Source: LH-M37 sp965602855 | GTDB taxonomy: Bacteria > Pseudomonadota > Gammaproteobacteria > SZUA-229 | Assembly (NCBI GenBank): GCA_965602855.1 | Contig: CBFCZV010000005.1 | Span: 20,508-84,507, forward strand | Direction: 5' to 3' | Length of the DNA stretch: 64,000 bases | Shown here: one piece after another, positions 24,676 through 33,811 of the stretch | Layout: each line of letters opens with the position of its first letter | Position numbering within the stretch: position 1 is the stretch's first letter | Program-made: the position numbers and the translations under genes | The notes under the pieces: model-generated | Told to the model about the DNA's origin: nothing | Database searches by the model: none | What the model saw: the letters and a program-made list of their open reading frames with translations, nothing else

Positions 24676-24888
24676 TTAAGCGTTTTCCATGGAGCGTAGG
24701 CGGGTAATCATGCCTTCAACCTGTCCACGAGCCTGTTCTTTTAGTTCGATTAAACCAGAGCGTTCGCTGGACATGTTGCTTAATTGCTTACGCAGGTCAG
24801 AATTTTCGTCGCTGAGGCGCTGGCATAGATCCAGTAGCTCATTGGCCTGACCTTCGAGGTGATCCATTTTTGTTTTTGTATCATTCAT
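24676..24888 (-). CDS. TIGR02449-family coiled-coil protein
   Basis: About 70 residues from ATG 24888, almost entirely heptad-patterned helix ('LEGQANELLDLCQRLSDEN' then 'LRKQLSNMSSERSGLIELKE'). It resembles TIGR02449 proteins that accompany zapA and are ZapB-like in shape; function is unproven. A longer frame back to 24981 overlaps the promoter region of ygfB and begins with low-quality sequence. It is co-directional with zapA and probably in one operon. Confidence 0.75.
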   Translation of the reverse strand: MNDTKTKMDHLEGQANELLDLCQRLSDENSDLRKQLSNMSSERSGLIELKEQARGQVEGMITRLRSMENA

Positions 24889-24994
24889 GCGACTAATAGT
24901 AGGATGTGATTTGACGATGGTCAAATGCCTGACGAGAATAATATTAGAATCTTTGCTCGTGGTAGAATGAGTCAAAATCACGAATTAGACAATT

Positions 24995-25576
24995 ATGAAT
25001 ACACAACCTGATATTGAGATACTGGATGAGGCATTATTTAAAGTTAATGCCATGATGGGCGCGGCGGAATCACACGGCGTTTTATGCGGTATGTTGTGCG
25101 CCCGCGGTGCTATTGAGCTGTCTGAATGGATAGGTCATGTGCTGGGTGAGCAGGAAGAGGGCAATGTGTTGTTGCATGATATCGTGCATCAATTGTCCGA
25201 GCTGCATCAGGTCACCATGGAAAAGGTGAATGATATTTCCGGTAGCTTTTATATGTTGTTGCCGGATGATGATGAGGATTTGATCGGACGTACAGAGGCT
25301 CTGGCGGACTGGTGTCAGGGCTTTGTTTATGGTCTGGCTGCGGGTGGTATTAGTGATGACACTAAATTGCCGGGTGATACCCAGGAGATTTTGATGGATT
25401 TTGTCGAGATTTCTCGAGCCGGGCATAGTACTGGTGATGATGACGTGATCGAAGTTGTCGACACCAATGAGGAAGATGAACTGGCTTTTGTCGAAGTGGT
25501 GGAATACGTTCGTACCGGTGTGCTGCTGATCAACGAGGAGCTGCAGTCCATGGTTCCTTCGCCCACTTTGCACTAA
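24995..25576 (+). CDS. ygfB: YgfB/UPF0149-family protein
   Basis: A 193-residue protein with 'AAESHGVLCGMLCARG' near the N terminus and 'GRTEALADWCQGFVYGLAAGG' centrally, both diagnostic of UPF0149 (YgfB/YecA type). An acidic tail contains 'EEDELAFVEVVEYVRTGVLL'. Pseudomonas YgfB has been linked to repression of a peptidoglycan amidase regulator, but that role cannot be assumed here. It heads the ygfB-pepP-ubiH-ubiI run and is divergent from the zapA operon. Confidence 0.92.
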   Translation: MNTQPDIEILDEALFKVNAMMGAAESHGVLCGMLCARGAIELSEWIGHVLGEQEEGNVLLHDIVHQLSELHQVTMEKVNDISGSFYMLLPDDDEDLIGRTEALADWCQGFVYGLAAGGISDDTKLPGDTQEILMDFVEISRAGHSTGDDDVIEVVDTNEEDELAFVEVVEYVRTGVLLINEELQSMVPSPTLH

Positions 25577-25598
25577 TTTTTTGTAACGATACAGATTG

Positions 25599-26900
25599 AT
25601 GAACAACAAAATTTACGCCCAGCGCCGCAAGCAGTTGATGAAAATGATGGGTAATGATTCCATCGCTATTTTGCCCGCCGCACCTTTGCTAATTCGCAAT
25701 CGTGATGTTGAGCATGGCTTCAGGCAGGACAGTGATTTTTATTATCTGAGTGGCTTTGTCGAGCCTGAGGCGGTGGTTGTGCTGGTGCCGGGACGCAAGC
25801 AGGCGCAGTATATTTTATTTTGCCGTGAGCGCGATAAAAAGAAAGAAACCTGGAACGGTTATCGCTATGGCCCTGAAGGTGCGGTCGAGCACTTTGGCGC
25901 TGATGATGCTTTTCCTATTGATGATCTGGAAGAAATTCTACCGGGACTGATGGAGCACTGTGAAAGCGTGTATTACACCATCGGCCTGAATCCTGAATTC
26001 GATAAACACGTGATGAACTGCGTCAACAGCCTGCGTAAAAATTCACGTGGCGGCGTGCATGCACCGAATGAATTTGTCTCGCTGGATTATTTGCTGCACG
26101 ACATGCGTTTGTACAAGAGTCGTGATGAAATTAAGTTGATGCGCAAGTCGGCAAAAATTTCTGTGCAGGCGCATATCAAGGCGATGAAAGTCTGTCAGCC
26201 AGATATGTATGAATACCAGCTTGAGGCTGAACTGCTTTATGAGTTTAATCGCAATGGTGCGGGCTGGGCTTATCCTTCCATCGTCGGTGGTGGTGCCAAT
26301 AGCTGTATTTTGCACTACACCGAAAACAATCAGACGTTGAATGAGGGTGAAATGGTGCTGATTGATGCTGGTGCTGAATACGGTAGTTATGCCGCAGACA
26401 TCACCCGAACTTTTCCGGTAAATGGCAAGTACAGTGTGCCGCAAAAAGAAATTTATGATCTGGTGCTGGCTTCTCAGGATGCCGCAATCAAACAGGTTAA
26501 ACCGGGTAATCATTGGAATGACCCGCACAACGCTGCGGTGAAAGTGCTGACCAAAGGTATGGTTGAGCTGGGTCTGCTCAAGGGCAAGCCCGCCGAGTTG
26601 ATTAAAAAAGGTGATTATTCAAAATATTATATGCATCGCACCGGTCACTGGATTGGCATGGATGTGCACGATGTTGGCGATTACAAAGTTGATGATGAAT
26701 GGCGTTTGCTGGAGCCGGGCATGTGCCTGACCATCGAGCCGGGTCTGTACATACCTCACGGCAGCCGCGGTGCTAAACGATGGTGGAATATTGGCGTGCG
26801 TATCGAGGATGATGTGCTGGTGACCAAAGATGGTTGTGATTTGTTAACTAAGGGCTTGCCGCGAACTACTGAAGAAGTTGAAGCGGTGATGGCCTCCTAG
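25599..26900 (+). CDS. pepP: Xaa-Pro aminopeptidase P
   Basis: Removes N-terminal residues preceding proline. It has a creatinase-type N-terminal domain (1-170, 'FYYLSGFVEPEAVVVLVPG') and a pita-bread metallopeptidase domain with two-metal ligands: 'LIDAGAEYGSYAADITRTFPV' (Asp pair), 'HRTGHWIGMDVHDVG' (His), 'LTIEPGLY' (Glu) and 'GVRIEDDVLVT' (Glu). ATG 25599 is preferred to the TTG one codon before it. Conserved neighbour of ubiH. Confidence 0.95.
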   Translation: MNNKIYAQRRKQLMKMMGNDSIAILPAAPLLIRNRDVEHGFRQDSDFYYLSGFVEPEAVVVLVPGRKQAQYILFCRERDKKKETWNGYRYGPEGAVEHFGADDAFPIDDLEEILPGLMEHCESVYYTIGLNPEFDKHVMNCVNSLRKNSRGGVHAPNEFVSLDYLLHDMRLYKSRDEIKLMRKSAKISVQAHIKAMKVCQPDMYEYQLEAELLYEFNRNGAGWAYPSIVGGGANSCILHYTENNQTLNEGEMVLIDAGAEYGSYAADITRTFPVNGKYSVPQKEIYDLVLASQDAAIKQVKPGNHWNDPHNAAVKVLTKGMVELGLLKGKPAELIKKGDYSKYYMHRTGHWIGMDVHDVGDYKVDDEWRLLEPGMCLTIEPGLYIPHGSRGAKRWWNIGVRIEDDVLVTKDGCDLLTKGLPRTTEEVEAVMAS

Positions 26901-26910
26901 CTGTTCGTTT

Positions 26911-28143
26911 ATGAGTGCTGAAACTAAAACCTGTGATGTGCTAATTATCGGCGGTGGCCTCGCCGGTGCCAGTCTCGCCTGTGCGCTGGAAGCCAGTGGT
27001 TTGTCGATTGAGATAATCGAAGCGCACCCGCTCAACACCGATAGCCAGCCCTGTTATGATGACCGCACCGTAGCGCTGTCTTATGGTAGTCGGGTTATTT
27101 TCGAAGCCATGGGTTTATGGGAGGCCATGGCCGATAAAATCGAGGCTATAAAAACCATTCATATTTCAGATCGTGGCCATTTGGGCGTGACGCGTTTACG
27201 CCATGATGAAGAGGGTGTTGAGGCTCTGGGTTATGTGGCTGAGAATCGAGTGTTGGGTGAAGTTTTGTATCAGCGTCTGGCCGATAATAAGAATGTGAGC
27301 ATGCACTGTCCTGCACAAGTGTTGAATTTGCAGCAGTCTGAGGAATCGGTATCAGTGTGTTATCAGCAGGATGGCGAAGAACATGCGTTGACGGCGGGGC
27401 TGCTGATTGTTGCCGATGGCGTGAACTCAAAAACTCGTGAGATGTTACAAATCGGCGTCAGCCGACAGGATTACCAGCAGAGCGCGGTGATTACTAATGT
27501 CACGCCGGGGCAGCCACATCAGAATATTGCTTACGAGCGTTTCACCGATACCGGCCCACTGGCCTTTTTGCCGATAACGGATAATCGTTGTTCGGTGGTC
27601 TGGACGGTGCCCAGCGAGCAGGCGGACGAACTGGCTGCGCTGGATGAGGAAACCTTTCTTGAAAAACTCCAGCAGCGATTTGGCTTTCGCCTTGGCTATT
27701 TGCAGAAAACCGGACAGCGGCATGTCTACCCTCTGGCGCTGGTTGAAGCAACACAGGTGGTGCGTGGTCGCGTGGTGCTGATGGGTAATGCCGCACACGC
27801 CATTCATCCGGTGGCGGGGCAGGGATTTAATCTGGCGCTGCGGGATATTGCATTGCTGGCTGAATTGCTGACTTTGTCATCATCTCAGTCGATGCAGGAA
27901 ACGCTGGCTACTTACGTGGAGATGCGTGAGCAGGATGCGCAGCAGGTTTATCGCCTGACTGATACATTGGTGAAAGTGTTTTCTAATGATTTTTTTGTGC
28001 TGGGGCATGCTCGTTCAGTTGGCTTGTTGGCCACAGATTTGATGCCCTTTGTAAAGCACAAACTGGCACGCCAGAGCATGGGTCTGAGTGGCCGCCTGTC
28101 TCGTCTGGGTCGAGGCTTGAAGCTGGGTAGATCGCATGTCTGA
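26911..28143 (+). CDS. ubiH: 2-octaprenyl-6-methoxyphenol hydroxylase
   Basis: FAD-dependent monooxygenase of ubiquinone biosynthesis (C1 hydroxylation in E. coli). The 410-residue protein has 'DVLIIGGGLAGASLACALEAS' region for ADP binding (GxGxxG at about residue 12), 'LLIVADGVNSKTRE' (the DG motif) and 'VVLMGNAAHAIHPVAGQGFNLALRDI' (GD-type motif binding the ribityl). It starts 10 bp after pepP and overlaps the next hydroxylase gene by 8 bp, implying translational coupling. Confidence 0.93.
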   Translation: MSAETKTCDVLIIGGGLAGASLACALEASGLSIEIIEAHPLNTDSQPCYDDRTVALSYGSRVIFEAMGLWEAMADKIEAIKTIHISDRGHLGVTRLRHDEEGVEALGYVAENRVLGEVLYQRLADNKNVSMHCPAQVLNLQQSEESVSVCYQQDGEEHALTAGLLIVADGVNSKTREMLQIGVSRQDYQQSAVITNVTPGQPHQNIAYERFTDTGPLAFLPITDNRCSVVWTVPSEQADELAALDEETFLEKLQQRFGFRLGYLQKTGQRHVYPLALVEATQVVRGRVVLMGNAAHAIHPVAGQGFNLALRDIALLAELLTLSSSQSMQETLATYVEMREQDAQQVYRLTDTLVKVFSNDFFVLGHARSVGLLATDLMPFVKHKLARQSMGLSGRLSRLGRGLKLGRSHV

Positions 28144-29320
28144 AAATAGTCGAACTCACTATGATGTGCTGATTGTCGGCGGTGGCATGGTTGGCCTGAC
28201 GCTGGCCAATCTATTGCATGATTCCGGTTTGCAGATTGGCGTGCTTGAAAAGTTTGAACCAAAGGAAGTGGGTGACGAGGTGGATATTCGTGTCTCGGCG
28301 ATCAATCGTGCTTCCCTGAATATTTTTAAGTCTATCGGCGCCTGGCCAGAAATGGCGATGCGTGCCGGTGTCTATCACGATATGCACGTCTGGGATTCGA
28401 CCGGTGCTGGCATGATTCATTTTGATGCCGCTGAAGCCGGTCTGGATGCACTGGGTTACATTATCAAAAACACTGTGATTCAACAGGCTTTGCAGCGTAG
28501 CCTTGAGACGGCTGACAATATTGACTGGATTTGTCCGGCCATCATTAACACAATTAAATTAGGTGATGACGTTCAGCAATTACACCTTGATGACGGGCGT
28601 ATCCTGGAGTGCAGTTTACTCGCCGGTGCTGATGGCTCACGCTCACAGGTGAGAGCCGCGGCAGGAATTGAGTTCGAGCGCGTATCTTACGGGCAGCGGG
28701 CGATCGTCTGCACCGTGGAAACTGAGCAGCCACACGCTGAGACCGCATGGCAGTGTTTCACCCCGGATGGCCCACTGGCTTTTTTGCCTTTGGTGAATGG
28801 CCAGAGCTCCATTGTCTGGTCGCTGGAAGAGAACAAGGTGGATGCCATGCTGGTGCTGGATGAAACCGCGTTTTGCCGTGAGCTGGAACAGGCGTTTGAA
28901 TATCAGTTGGGAACGGTTAAGTTGGTTAGCTCGCGAGCCGCTTTCCCGCTGGGTCATGGTCATGTCGATCAATACGTGCAGAATGGTTTGGCGCTGGTTG
29001 GTGATGCAGCTCATAACATCCATCCACTGGCGGGTCAGGGTGCTAACCTCGGCTTTCTCGACGCGGCGGCGCTGGCAGAAGTCATCATGCAGGCTCATGC
29101 AGCCAATCGACAGTGGTTTGCTTTGCACACGCTGAGAAAATACGAGCGTGCGCGTAAGGGAGAAAACCAGCTGATGGAATCGGCCATGACCGGTTTTAAA
29201 TTATTGTTTAGCAACGATAGTCCTGTTCTATCCACGGTGCGCAATGCGGGTCTGGTGATGGTCGATGAACTGCCAGTAATAAAACAGCAGTTTATGAGGC
29301 ATGCTTTGGGTGCTGATTAA
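28136..29320 (+). CDS. ubiI: UbiI/VisC-like FAD-dependent ubiquinone hydroxylase
   Basis: Paralogue of UbiH with 394 residues: 'YDVLIVGGGMVGLTLANLL' (FAD dinucleotide site), 'LLAGADGSRSQVRAAAGIEF' and 'ALVGDAAHNIHPLAGQGANLG'. The position after ubiH matches E. coli ubiI (visC), which hydroxylates C5 of the benzene ring. UbiF-like activity is an alternative, but a coq7 gene for the C6 step exists 12 kb away. gcvT follows after 80 bp. Confidence 0.88.
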   Translation: MSENSRTHYDVLIVGGGMVGLTLANLLHDSGLQIGVLEKFEPKEVGDEVDIRVSAINRASLNIFKSIGAWPEMAMRAGVYHDMHVWDSTGAGMIHFDAAEAGLDALGYIIKNTVIQQALQRSLETADNIDWICPAIINTIKLGDDVQQLHLDDGRILECSLLAGADGSRSQVRAAAGIEFERVSYGQRAIVCTVETEQPHAETAWQCFTPDGPLAFLPLVNGQSSIVWSLEENKVDAMLVLDETAFCRELEQAFEYQLGTVKLVSSRAAFPLGHGHVDQYVQNGLALVGDAAHNIHPLAGQGANLGFLDAAALAEVIMQAHAANRQWFALHTLRKYERARKGENQLMESAMTGFKLLFSNDSPVLSTVRNAGLVMVDELPVIKQQFMRHALGAD

Positions 29321-29400
29321 GATAAAATTTGGGGTATTTTTCGCAAGGAACGTAGTAGCATAGGCCTTCGAATTATTGAATAAATATTGAGTTTGTAGCG

Positions 29401-30483
29401 ATGAGCCAGAAGACAGTTTTATACGACAAGCACGTTGAATATGGCGGCAAGATGGTGGACTTTGCTGGCTGGCAGATGCCGGTGAATTATGGTTCACAGA
29501 TGGATGAACATCATTATGTGCGTCAGGATGCGGGCATGTTTGACGTTTCGCATATGACCATTGTTGATTTAAAAGGCGAGCGCGTTACTGATTTCCTGCG
29601 TTATTTACTGGCCAATGATGTCGCCAAACTGAAAGAGGAAGGCAAGGCTCTATACAGCTGCATGCTTAAAGAAGACGGTGGTGTGATTGACGATCTCATC
29701 GTTTATTACATGAATGATAGCTGGTATCGCATGGTAGTGAATGCCGGAACGCGTGGTAAAGATATGGTATGGATCAACCAGCAGGCGCCGAGTTTCAGTG
29801 TAGATGTCAATGAACGCGCTGATACTGCCATGATCGCTGTGCAGGGTCCGAAGGCGATTGAAAAAGCTATTTCAGTTTTGCCAGTGGATGAGGTTGAAGT
29901 GGTGGCCGAGATGAAGCGATTCTCTGGTGCGGATTGTGGTGAGTGGTTTATCGGACGTACGGGTTATACCGGTGAAGATGGTTTTGAGATCATGCTGCCC
30001 GAATCCGAAGCGCCTGCGTTCTGGGATAAACTGGCACACGCGGGTGTGAAGCCCTGTGGTTTAGGTGCACGTGACACCCTGCGTTTGGAAGCTGGTATGA
30101 ACCTTTATGGCTCGGATATGACAGAAGAAACCTCTCCGCTGATTTCAGGTCTGGGCTGGACGATTGCGTGGCAGCCGGAAGATCGAGATTTTATTGGTCG
30201 TGCTGCCATTGCGCAGGAACGTGAGCAGGGTGTCAGCCAGAAAATAGTTGGTCTGGTGCTGGAAGAACGTGGCGTTTTGCGCGGTCATCAGAAAGTCGTG
30301 GTTGAAAATGTTGGTGAAGGTGAGATTACTAGTGGCACTTTTTCTCCAACTTTGAAACAATCCATAGCTCTGGCACGAGTACCGGCTGAGACGGGTGAAT
30401 CCTGTCAGGTTGAGATTCGTGGAAAGTTATTAAATGCCCGCGTGGTGAAGCCGGTTTTTGTGCGTGATGGCAAACCCGTATAA
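29401..30483 (+). CDS. gcvT: Aminomethyltransferase (glycine cleavage T-protein)
   Basis: Transfers the methylene unit from aminomethyl-lipoyl GcvH to tetrahydrofolate. The 360-residue protein has 'MVDFAGWQMPVNYGSQMDEH', 'GMFDVSHMTIVDLKG', 'YSCMLKEDGGVIDDLIVYY', 'GRTGYTGEDGFEIM' and 'GLGARDTLRLEAGMNLYG', which are the folate-binding and catalytic Asp blocks. It heads gcvT-gcvH-gcvPA-gcvPB. No glycine riboswitch is visible in the 80-bp leader. Confidence 0.96.
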   Translation: MSQKTVLYDKHVEYGGKMVDFAGWQMPVNYGSQMDEHHYVRQDAGMFDVSHMTIVDLKGERVTDFLRYLLANDVAKLKEEGKALYSCMLKEDGGVIDDLIVYYMNDSWYRMVVNAGTRGKDMVWINQQAPSFSVDVNERADTAMIAVQGPKAIEKAISVLPVDEVEVVAEMKRFSGADCGEWFIGRTGYTGEDGFEIMLPESEAPAFWDKLAHAGVKPCGLGARDTLRLEAGMNLYGSDMTEETSPLISGLGWTIAWQPEDRDFIGRAAIAQEREQGVSQKIVGLVLEERGVLRGHQKVVVENVGEGEITSGTFSPTLKQSIALARVPAETGESCQVEIRGKLLNARVVKPVFVRDGKPV

Positions 30484-30522
30484 AAGAATAAATATATAGA
30501 AAAGTAATAGGACGGATTTATT

Positions 30523-30909
30523 ATGAGTGATGTACCTTCAGAATTAAAATACACAGCAGCGCACGAATGGGTGCGTCAGGAAGGCGATGGCAGTGTCACC
30601 ATCGGTATTACCGATCACGCGCAGGAATTACTGGGCGATCTGGTGTTCGTTGAATTGCCGGAAGTGGGTTCAGACTTAACCGTAGGTGATGCCTGTTGTG
30701 TAGTGGAATCCGTGAAAGCGGCTTCGGATGTGTACATGCCGATCAGTGGCGAAATCACCGAGGTGAATGAAGTGCTGGCTGATGCGCCGGAGACCATCAA
30801 TGATTCTGCTTTTGATGATGGCTGGTTGTTCAAAGTTCAGCCCTCCGCTGAGGTCGAGCTGGATGATCTGATGGATGCCGATGCTTATGAGGCTGAGATT
30901 GCCGACTAG
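30523..30909 (+). CDS. gcvH: Glycine cleavage system H protein
   Basis: Lipoyl-carrier protein of 128 residues that shuttles the aminomethyl group. The lipoylated Lys65 is in 'CVVESVKAASDVYMPISG', and 'YTAAHEWVRQEGDGSVTIGIT' and 'LGDLVFVELPEVG' are family blocks. It has a good AGGA-type ribosome-binding site. It sits between gcvT and gcvPA; a weak hairpin and T-tract follow it. Confidence 0.97.
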   Translation: MSDVPSELKYTAAHEWVRQEGDGSVTIGITDHAQELLGDLVFVELPEVGSDLTVGDACCVVESVKAASDVYMPISGEITEVNEVLADAPETINDSAFDDGWLFKVQPSAEVELDDLMDADAYEAEIAD

Positions 30910-30933
30910 TTTTGATGAATACCTCTGTCATGA

Positions 30934-30966
30934 CCGCCCGGTTTTGGCGGAGGTGTTTTTTATTTT
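30934..30966 (+). terminator. Weak hairpin with T-tract after gcvH
   Basis: CCGCC (30934-30938) and GGCGG (30946-30950) enclose CGGTTTT. Four bases later comes TTTTTTATTTTTT. The 5-bp stem is short and offset from the T-run, so it may only partly reduce transcription into gcvPA. Confidence 0.35.
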
Positions 30967-30992
30967 TTAATACTAAAACGTAACCCAAGCCA

Positions 30993-32351
30993 ATGCCCTT
31001 TATTCCCCATACTGAACAGGAAATCGCTGAGATGTTGCAGGCGATTGGTGTCAATGACATCAGTGTATTGTTCGAAGAGATCCCTGCTCATTTATTAGCC
31101 GGTGAATTATCTGAAGTGCCGGTAGGCATGAATGAAATGGAAATTTCACGCTTGATGCATGCACGTGCGGCGCAGCATCCGCAGTCGGTTTGTTTTCTAG
31201 GAGCTGGTGCTTACGAGCATCATATCCCAGCAGCGGTCTGGGAAATCACCACACGTGGTGAATATTACAGCGCCTACACGCCGTATCAGGCTGAGGCTTC
31301 ACAGGGCACTTTGCAGCTAACCTACGAATACCAGAGCATGATGACGGCACTGACCGGCATGGATGTTTCGAACGCCTCTTTGTACGATGGTGCTTCTGGA
31401 CTGGCGGAAGCTGTGTTGATGGCGGTACGCGGTAATCGTAAATCAAAGTCGCGCAAAATTTTGCTGCCGACTACGGTGCATCCGGCTTATAGAAAAACTA
31501 CGCAGACGATAGTTCAGGGTCAGAACATCGAACTGTGCGAAGTGGCTTATGACGAAGCTAGTGGTGTCACTAGTCTGGATGCTTTTAAACAACAGGCCGG
31601 TGATGACATCACCGCTGTAGTGATTCAACAACCCAATTTCTTTGGTAATCTGGAAGCAGTGGATGAGATTACTGACTGGGCGCACGAGAATAATATTCTG
31701 GTGATTGCAGTGGTGAATCCTCTAACACTGGCAATTTTGAAAGCGCCGGGTGAGTGGGGAGCTAACGGTGTAGATATCGCCTGTGGTGATGGTCAGCCTC
31801 TGGGCGCGCCATTGTCAGCCGGTGGCCCTTATTACGGTTTTATCTGTTGTACGCAGGCACTGGTTCGTCAGATGCCGGGTCGCATCGTCGGTCGCACGGT
31901 CGATCAGGATGGCAAGGAAGGTTTTGTCTTAACCCTGCAGGCGCGTGAGCAACATATCCGCCGTTCCAAAGCGACGTCTAATATTTGTACTAATCAGGGA
32001 CTGGTGGTGACTGCTTCGACCATACATATGTCGATACTGGGTGCCAGTGGTTTGGAAAAAGCCGCGGCTGCCTGTCACGCCAATACGGTCTCGCTGGTAA
32101 AACAGTTGTCGCAAATTGATGGTGTTGAGTGTGCCTTTAATCATCCTTATTTTCACGAAGCCGTGTTGAAGTTAAAGAAACCGGCGAGTGAAGTGTTGGT
32201 GGAGTTGGCAGAGAAAAATATTCTGGGTGGTTATGATTTATCTGAATCTTATCCCGAGCTGGGTAATGCAATTTTAGTTTGCGCCACTGAAATGCGAACC
32301 GATGAAGAGATTAGTGCTTACGCAAAAGCACTAGTAGAGGTGATCGCCTGA
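30993..32351 (+). CDS. gcvPA: Glycine dehydrogenase (decarboxylating) subunit 1
   Basis: N-terminal half of a split P-protein (452 residues). 'MPFIPHTEQEIAEMLQAIG' is the conserved start, with 'SNASLYDGASGLAEAVLMA', 'TTVHPAYRKT', 'VVIQQPNFFGNLE' and 'STSNICTNQ'-type end block ('ATSNICTNQGL'). It forms the alpha chain of the alpha2beta2 enzyme with GcvPB. The two genes overlap by one base (TGATG), typical of translational coupling. Two-subunit P-protein differs from the single-chain E. coli enzyme. Confidence 0.95.
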   Translation: MPFIPHTEQEIAEMLQAIGVNDISVLFEEIPAHLLAGELSEVPVGMNEMEISRLMHARAAQHPQSVCFLGAGAYEHHIPAAVWEITTRGEYYSAYTPYQAEASQGTLQLTYEYQSMMTALTGMDVSNASLYDGASGLAEAVLMAVRGNRKSKSRKILLPTTVHPAYRKTTQTIVQGQNIELCEVAYDEASGVTSLDAFKQQAGDDITAVVIQQPNFFGNLEAVDEITDWAHENNILVIAVVNPLTLAILKAPGEWGANGVDIACGDGQPLGAPLSAGGPYYGFICCTQALVRQMPGRIVGRTVDQDGKEGFVLTLQAREQHIRRSKATSNICTNQGLVVTASTIHMSILGASGLEKAAAACHANTVSLVKQLSQIDGVECAFNHPYFHEAVLKLKKPASEVLVELAEKNILGGYDLSESYPELGNAILVCATEMRTDEEISAYAKALVEVIA

Positions 32352-33808
32352 TGTTAATTTTCGAACATTCAAAAGCCGGTCGAGAAGGTGCGCCACAGTC
32401 ACCGAAGAAAAAAGCCAGTGTCATCGATATTCCTGATTCCTTTTTGAGAAAACAAAGTGCAGCCTTGCCCGAAGTTTCAGAAATGCAGGCAGTGCGTCAT
32501 TACACACAGCTGTCGCAAAAGAATTTTTCTATTGATACCCATTTCTATCCACTGGGTTCGTGCACCATGAAGTACAACCCGCGCGCCTGTAATACGCTGG
32601 CGATGTTGCCGGGCTTTTTGTCGCGTCACCCGATGGCACCCGAAGCACAGTCGCAGGGTTTTCTTGCCTGCATGTACGAGCTGCAAACCATGTTGTCTGA
32701 TGTCACCGGTATGGCGGCTTTCTCGTTGGCACCGATGGCCGGCGCACAGGGTGAGTTTGCCGGTGTCGCCATGATCGAGGCTTATCACAAGTCACGCGGC
32801 GACGATGCGCGTAAAGAAATTTTAGTGCCGAATGCAGCGCACGGTACTAATCCGGCCACTGCCACCATGTGTGGTTTCAGTGTGCGTGAAATTCCAACGC
32901 TGGAAAATGGTGACGTTGATCTTGAAGCTTTAAAAGCCGCCGTCGGCCCCGAAACTGCGGGGCTAATGCTGACCAATCCTTCAACGCTAGGTGTGTTCGA
33001 ACGCCAGATCGAAACCATCGCTAAAGTGGTACATGAGGCGGGCGGTCTGCTGTATTACGATGGTGCCAACCTGAATGCGATTCTCGGAAAAATTCGACCC
33101 GGTGATATGGGTTTTGATGTAATCCACAGTAATCTGCATAAAACATTTTCAACGCCCCACGGTGGTGGTGGCCCCGGTGCTGGTGCGGTCGGTGTTGCTG
33201 AAAGACTGAAACCATTTTTACCGCTACCCGTTGTCACCAAAGAAGGTGAAGACTATCGCTGGATGACGGAGAAAGATTTGCCGGAAACGATAGGCCGCTT
33301 ATCTGCGTTCATGGGCAATGCGGGTGTACTGTTACGCGCTTATATTTACATGCGCATGCTGGGTCGTGAAGGTATGGTGCGAGTGGCTGAGTTTGCTACC
33401 TTGAATGCCAACTATATGATGAGTGAGGCCAAACGCCGAGGTTTTGAACTGGCGATTCCTGATCGACGAGCCAGTCATGAATTTATTATCACGCTGAAAA
33501 ATGAAGCGCGTGATCTACACGTAACGGCGATGGACTTCGCTAAACGCTTACTGGATTTAGGCTACCACGCACCAACTACCTATTTCCCTCTGCTGGTGCC
33601 TGAGTGTTTATTGATCGAGCCAACAGAAACCGAAGCCAAGGAAGCGCTGGATGGTTTTATGGGTGCGTTAGAACAAATTCGTGAAGAAGCCAAAACCGAT
33701 GTCGACCTGGTTAAGGGCGCGCCTTATACCTTGCCGGTAAAACGTCTGGATGAAGTCAGAGCTGCACGTCAGCTCGATCTTGCCTGGAAGGGCGATGAAG
33801 TTGAATAG
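32351..33808 (+). CDS. gcvPB: Glycine dehydrogenase (decarboxylating) subunit 2
   Basis: C-terminal, PLP-carrying subunit of 485 residues. PLP Lys is Lys264 in 'NLHKTFSTPHGGGGPGAG', with 'FYPLGSCTMKYNPR', 'APMAGAQGEFAGV', 'PNAAHGTNPATATMCGF' and 'LMLTNPSTLGVFE'. It decarboxylates glycine and loads GcvH. It is the last gene of the gcv run; a convergent diguanylate cyclase ends 3 bases away. Confidence 0.96.
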   Translation: MLIFEHSKAGREGAPQSPKKKASVIDIPDSFLRKQSAALPEVSEMQAVRHYTQLSQKNFSIDTHFYPLGSCTMKYNPRACNTLAMLPGFLSRHPMAPEAQSQGFLACMYELQTMLSDVTGMAAFSLAPMAGAQGEFAGVAMIEAYHKSRGDDARKEILVPNAAHGTNPATATMCGFSVREIPTLENGDVDLEALKAAVGPETAGLMLTNPSTLGVFERQIETIAKVVHEAGGLLYYDGANLNAILGKIRPGDMGFDVIHSNLHKTFSTPHGGGGPGAGAVGVAERLKPFLPLPVVTKEGEDYRWMTEKDLPETIGRLSAFMGNAGVLLRAYIYMRMLGREGMVRVAEFATLNANYMMSEAKRRGFELAIPDRRASHEFIITLKNEARDLHVTAMDFAKRLLDLGYHAPTTYFPLLVPECLLIEPTETEAKEALDGFMGALEQIREEAKTDVDLVKGAPYTLPVKRLDEVRAARQLDLAWKGDEVE

Positions 33809-33811
33809 AGC

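Noticed and set aside
29321..29400. Glycine riboswitch upstream of gcvT
   Set aside because: Only 80 bases are available and no paired aptamer-like helices or terminator are visible.
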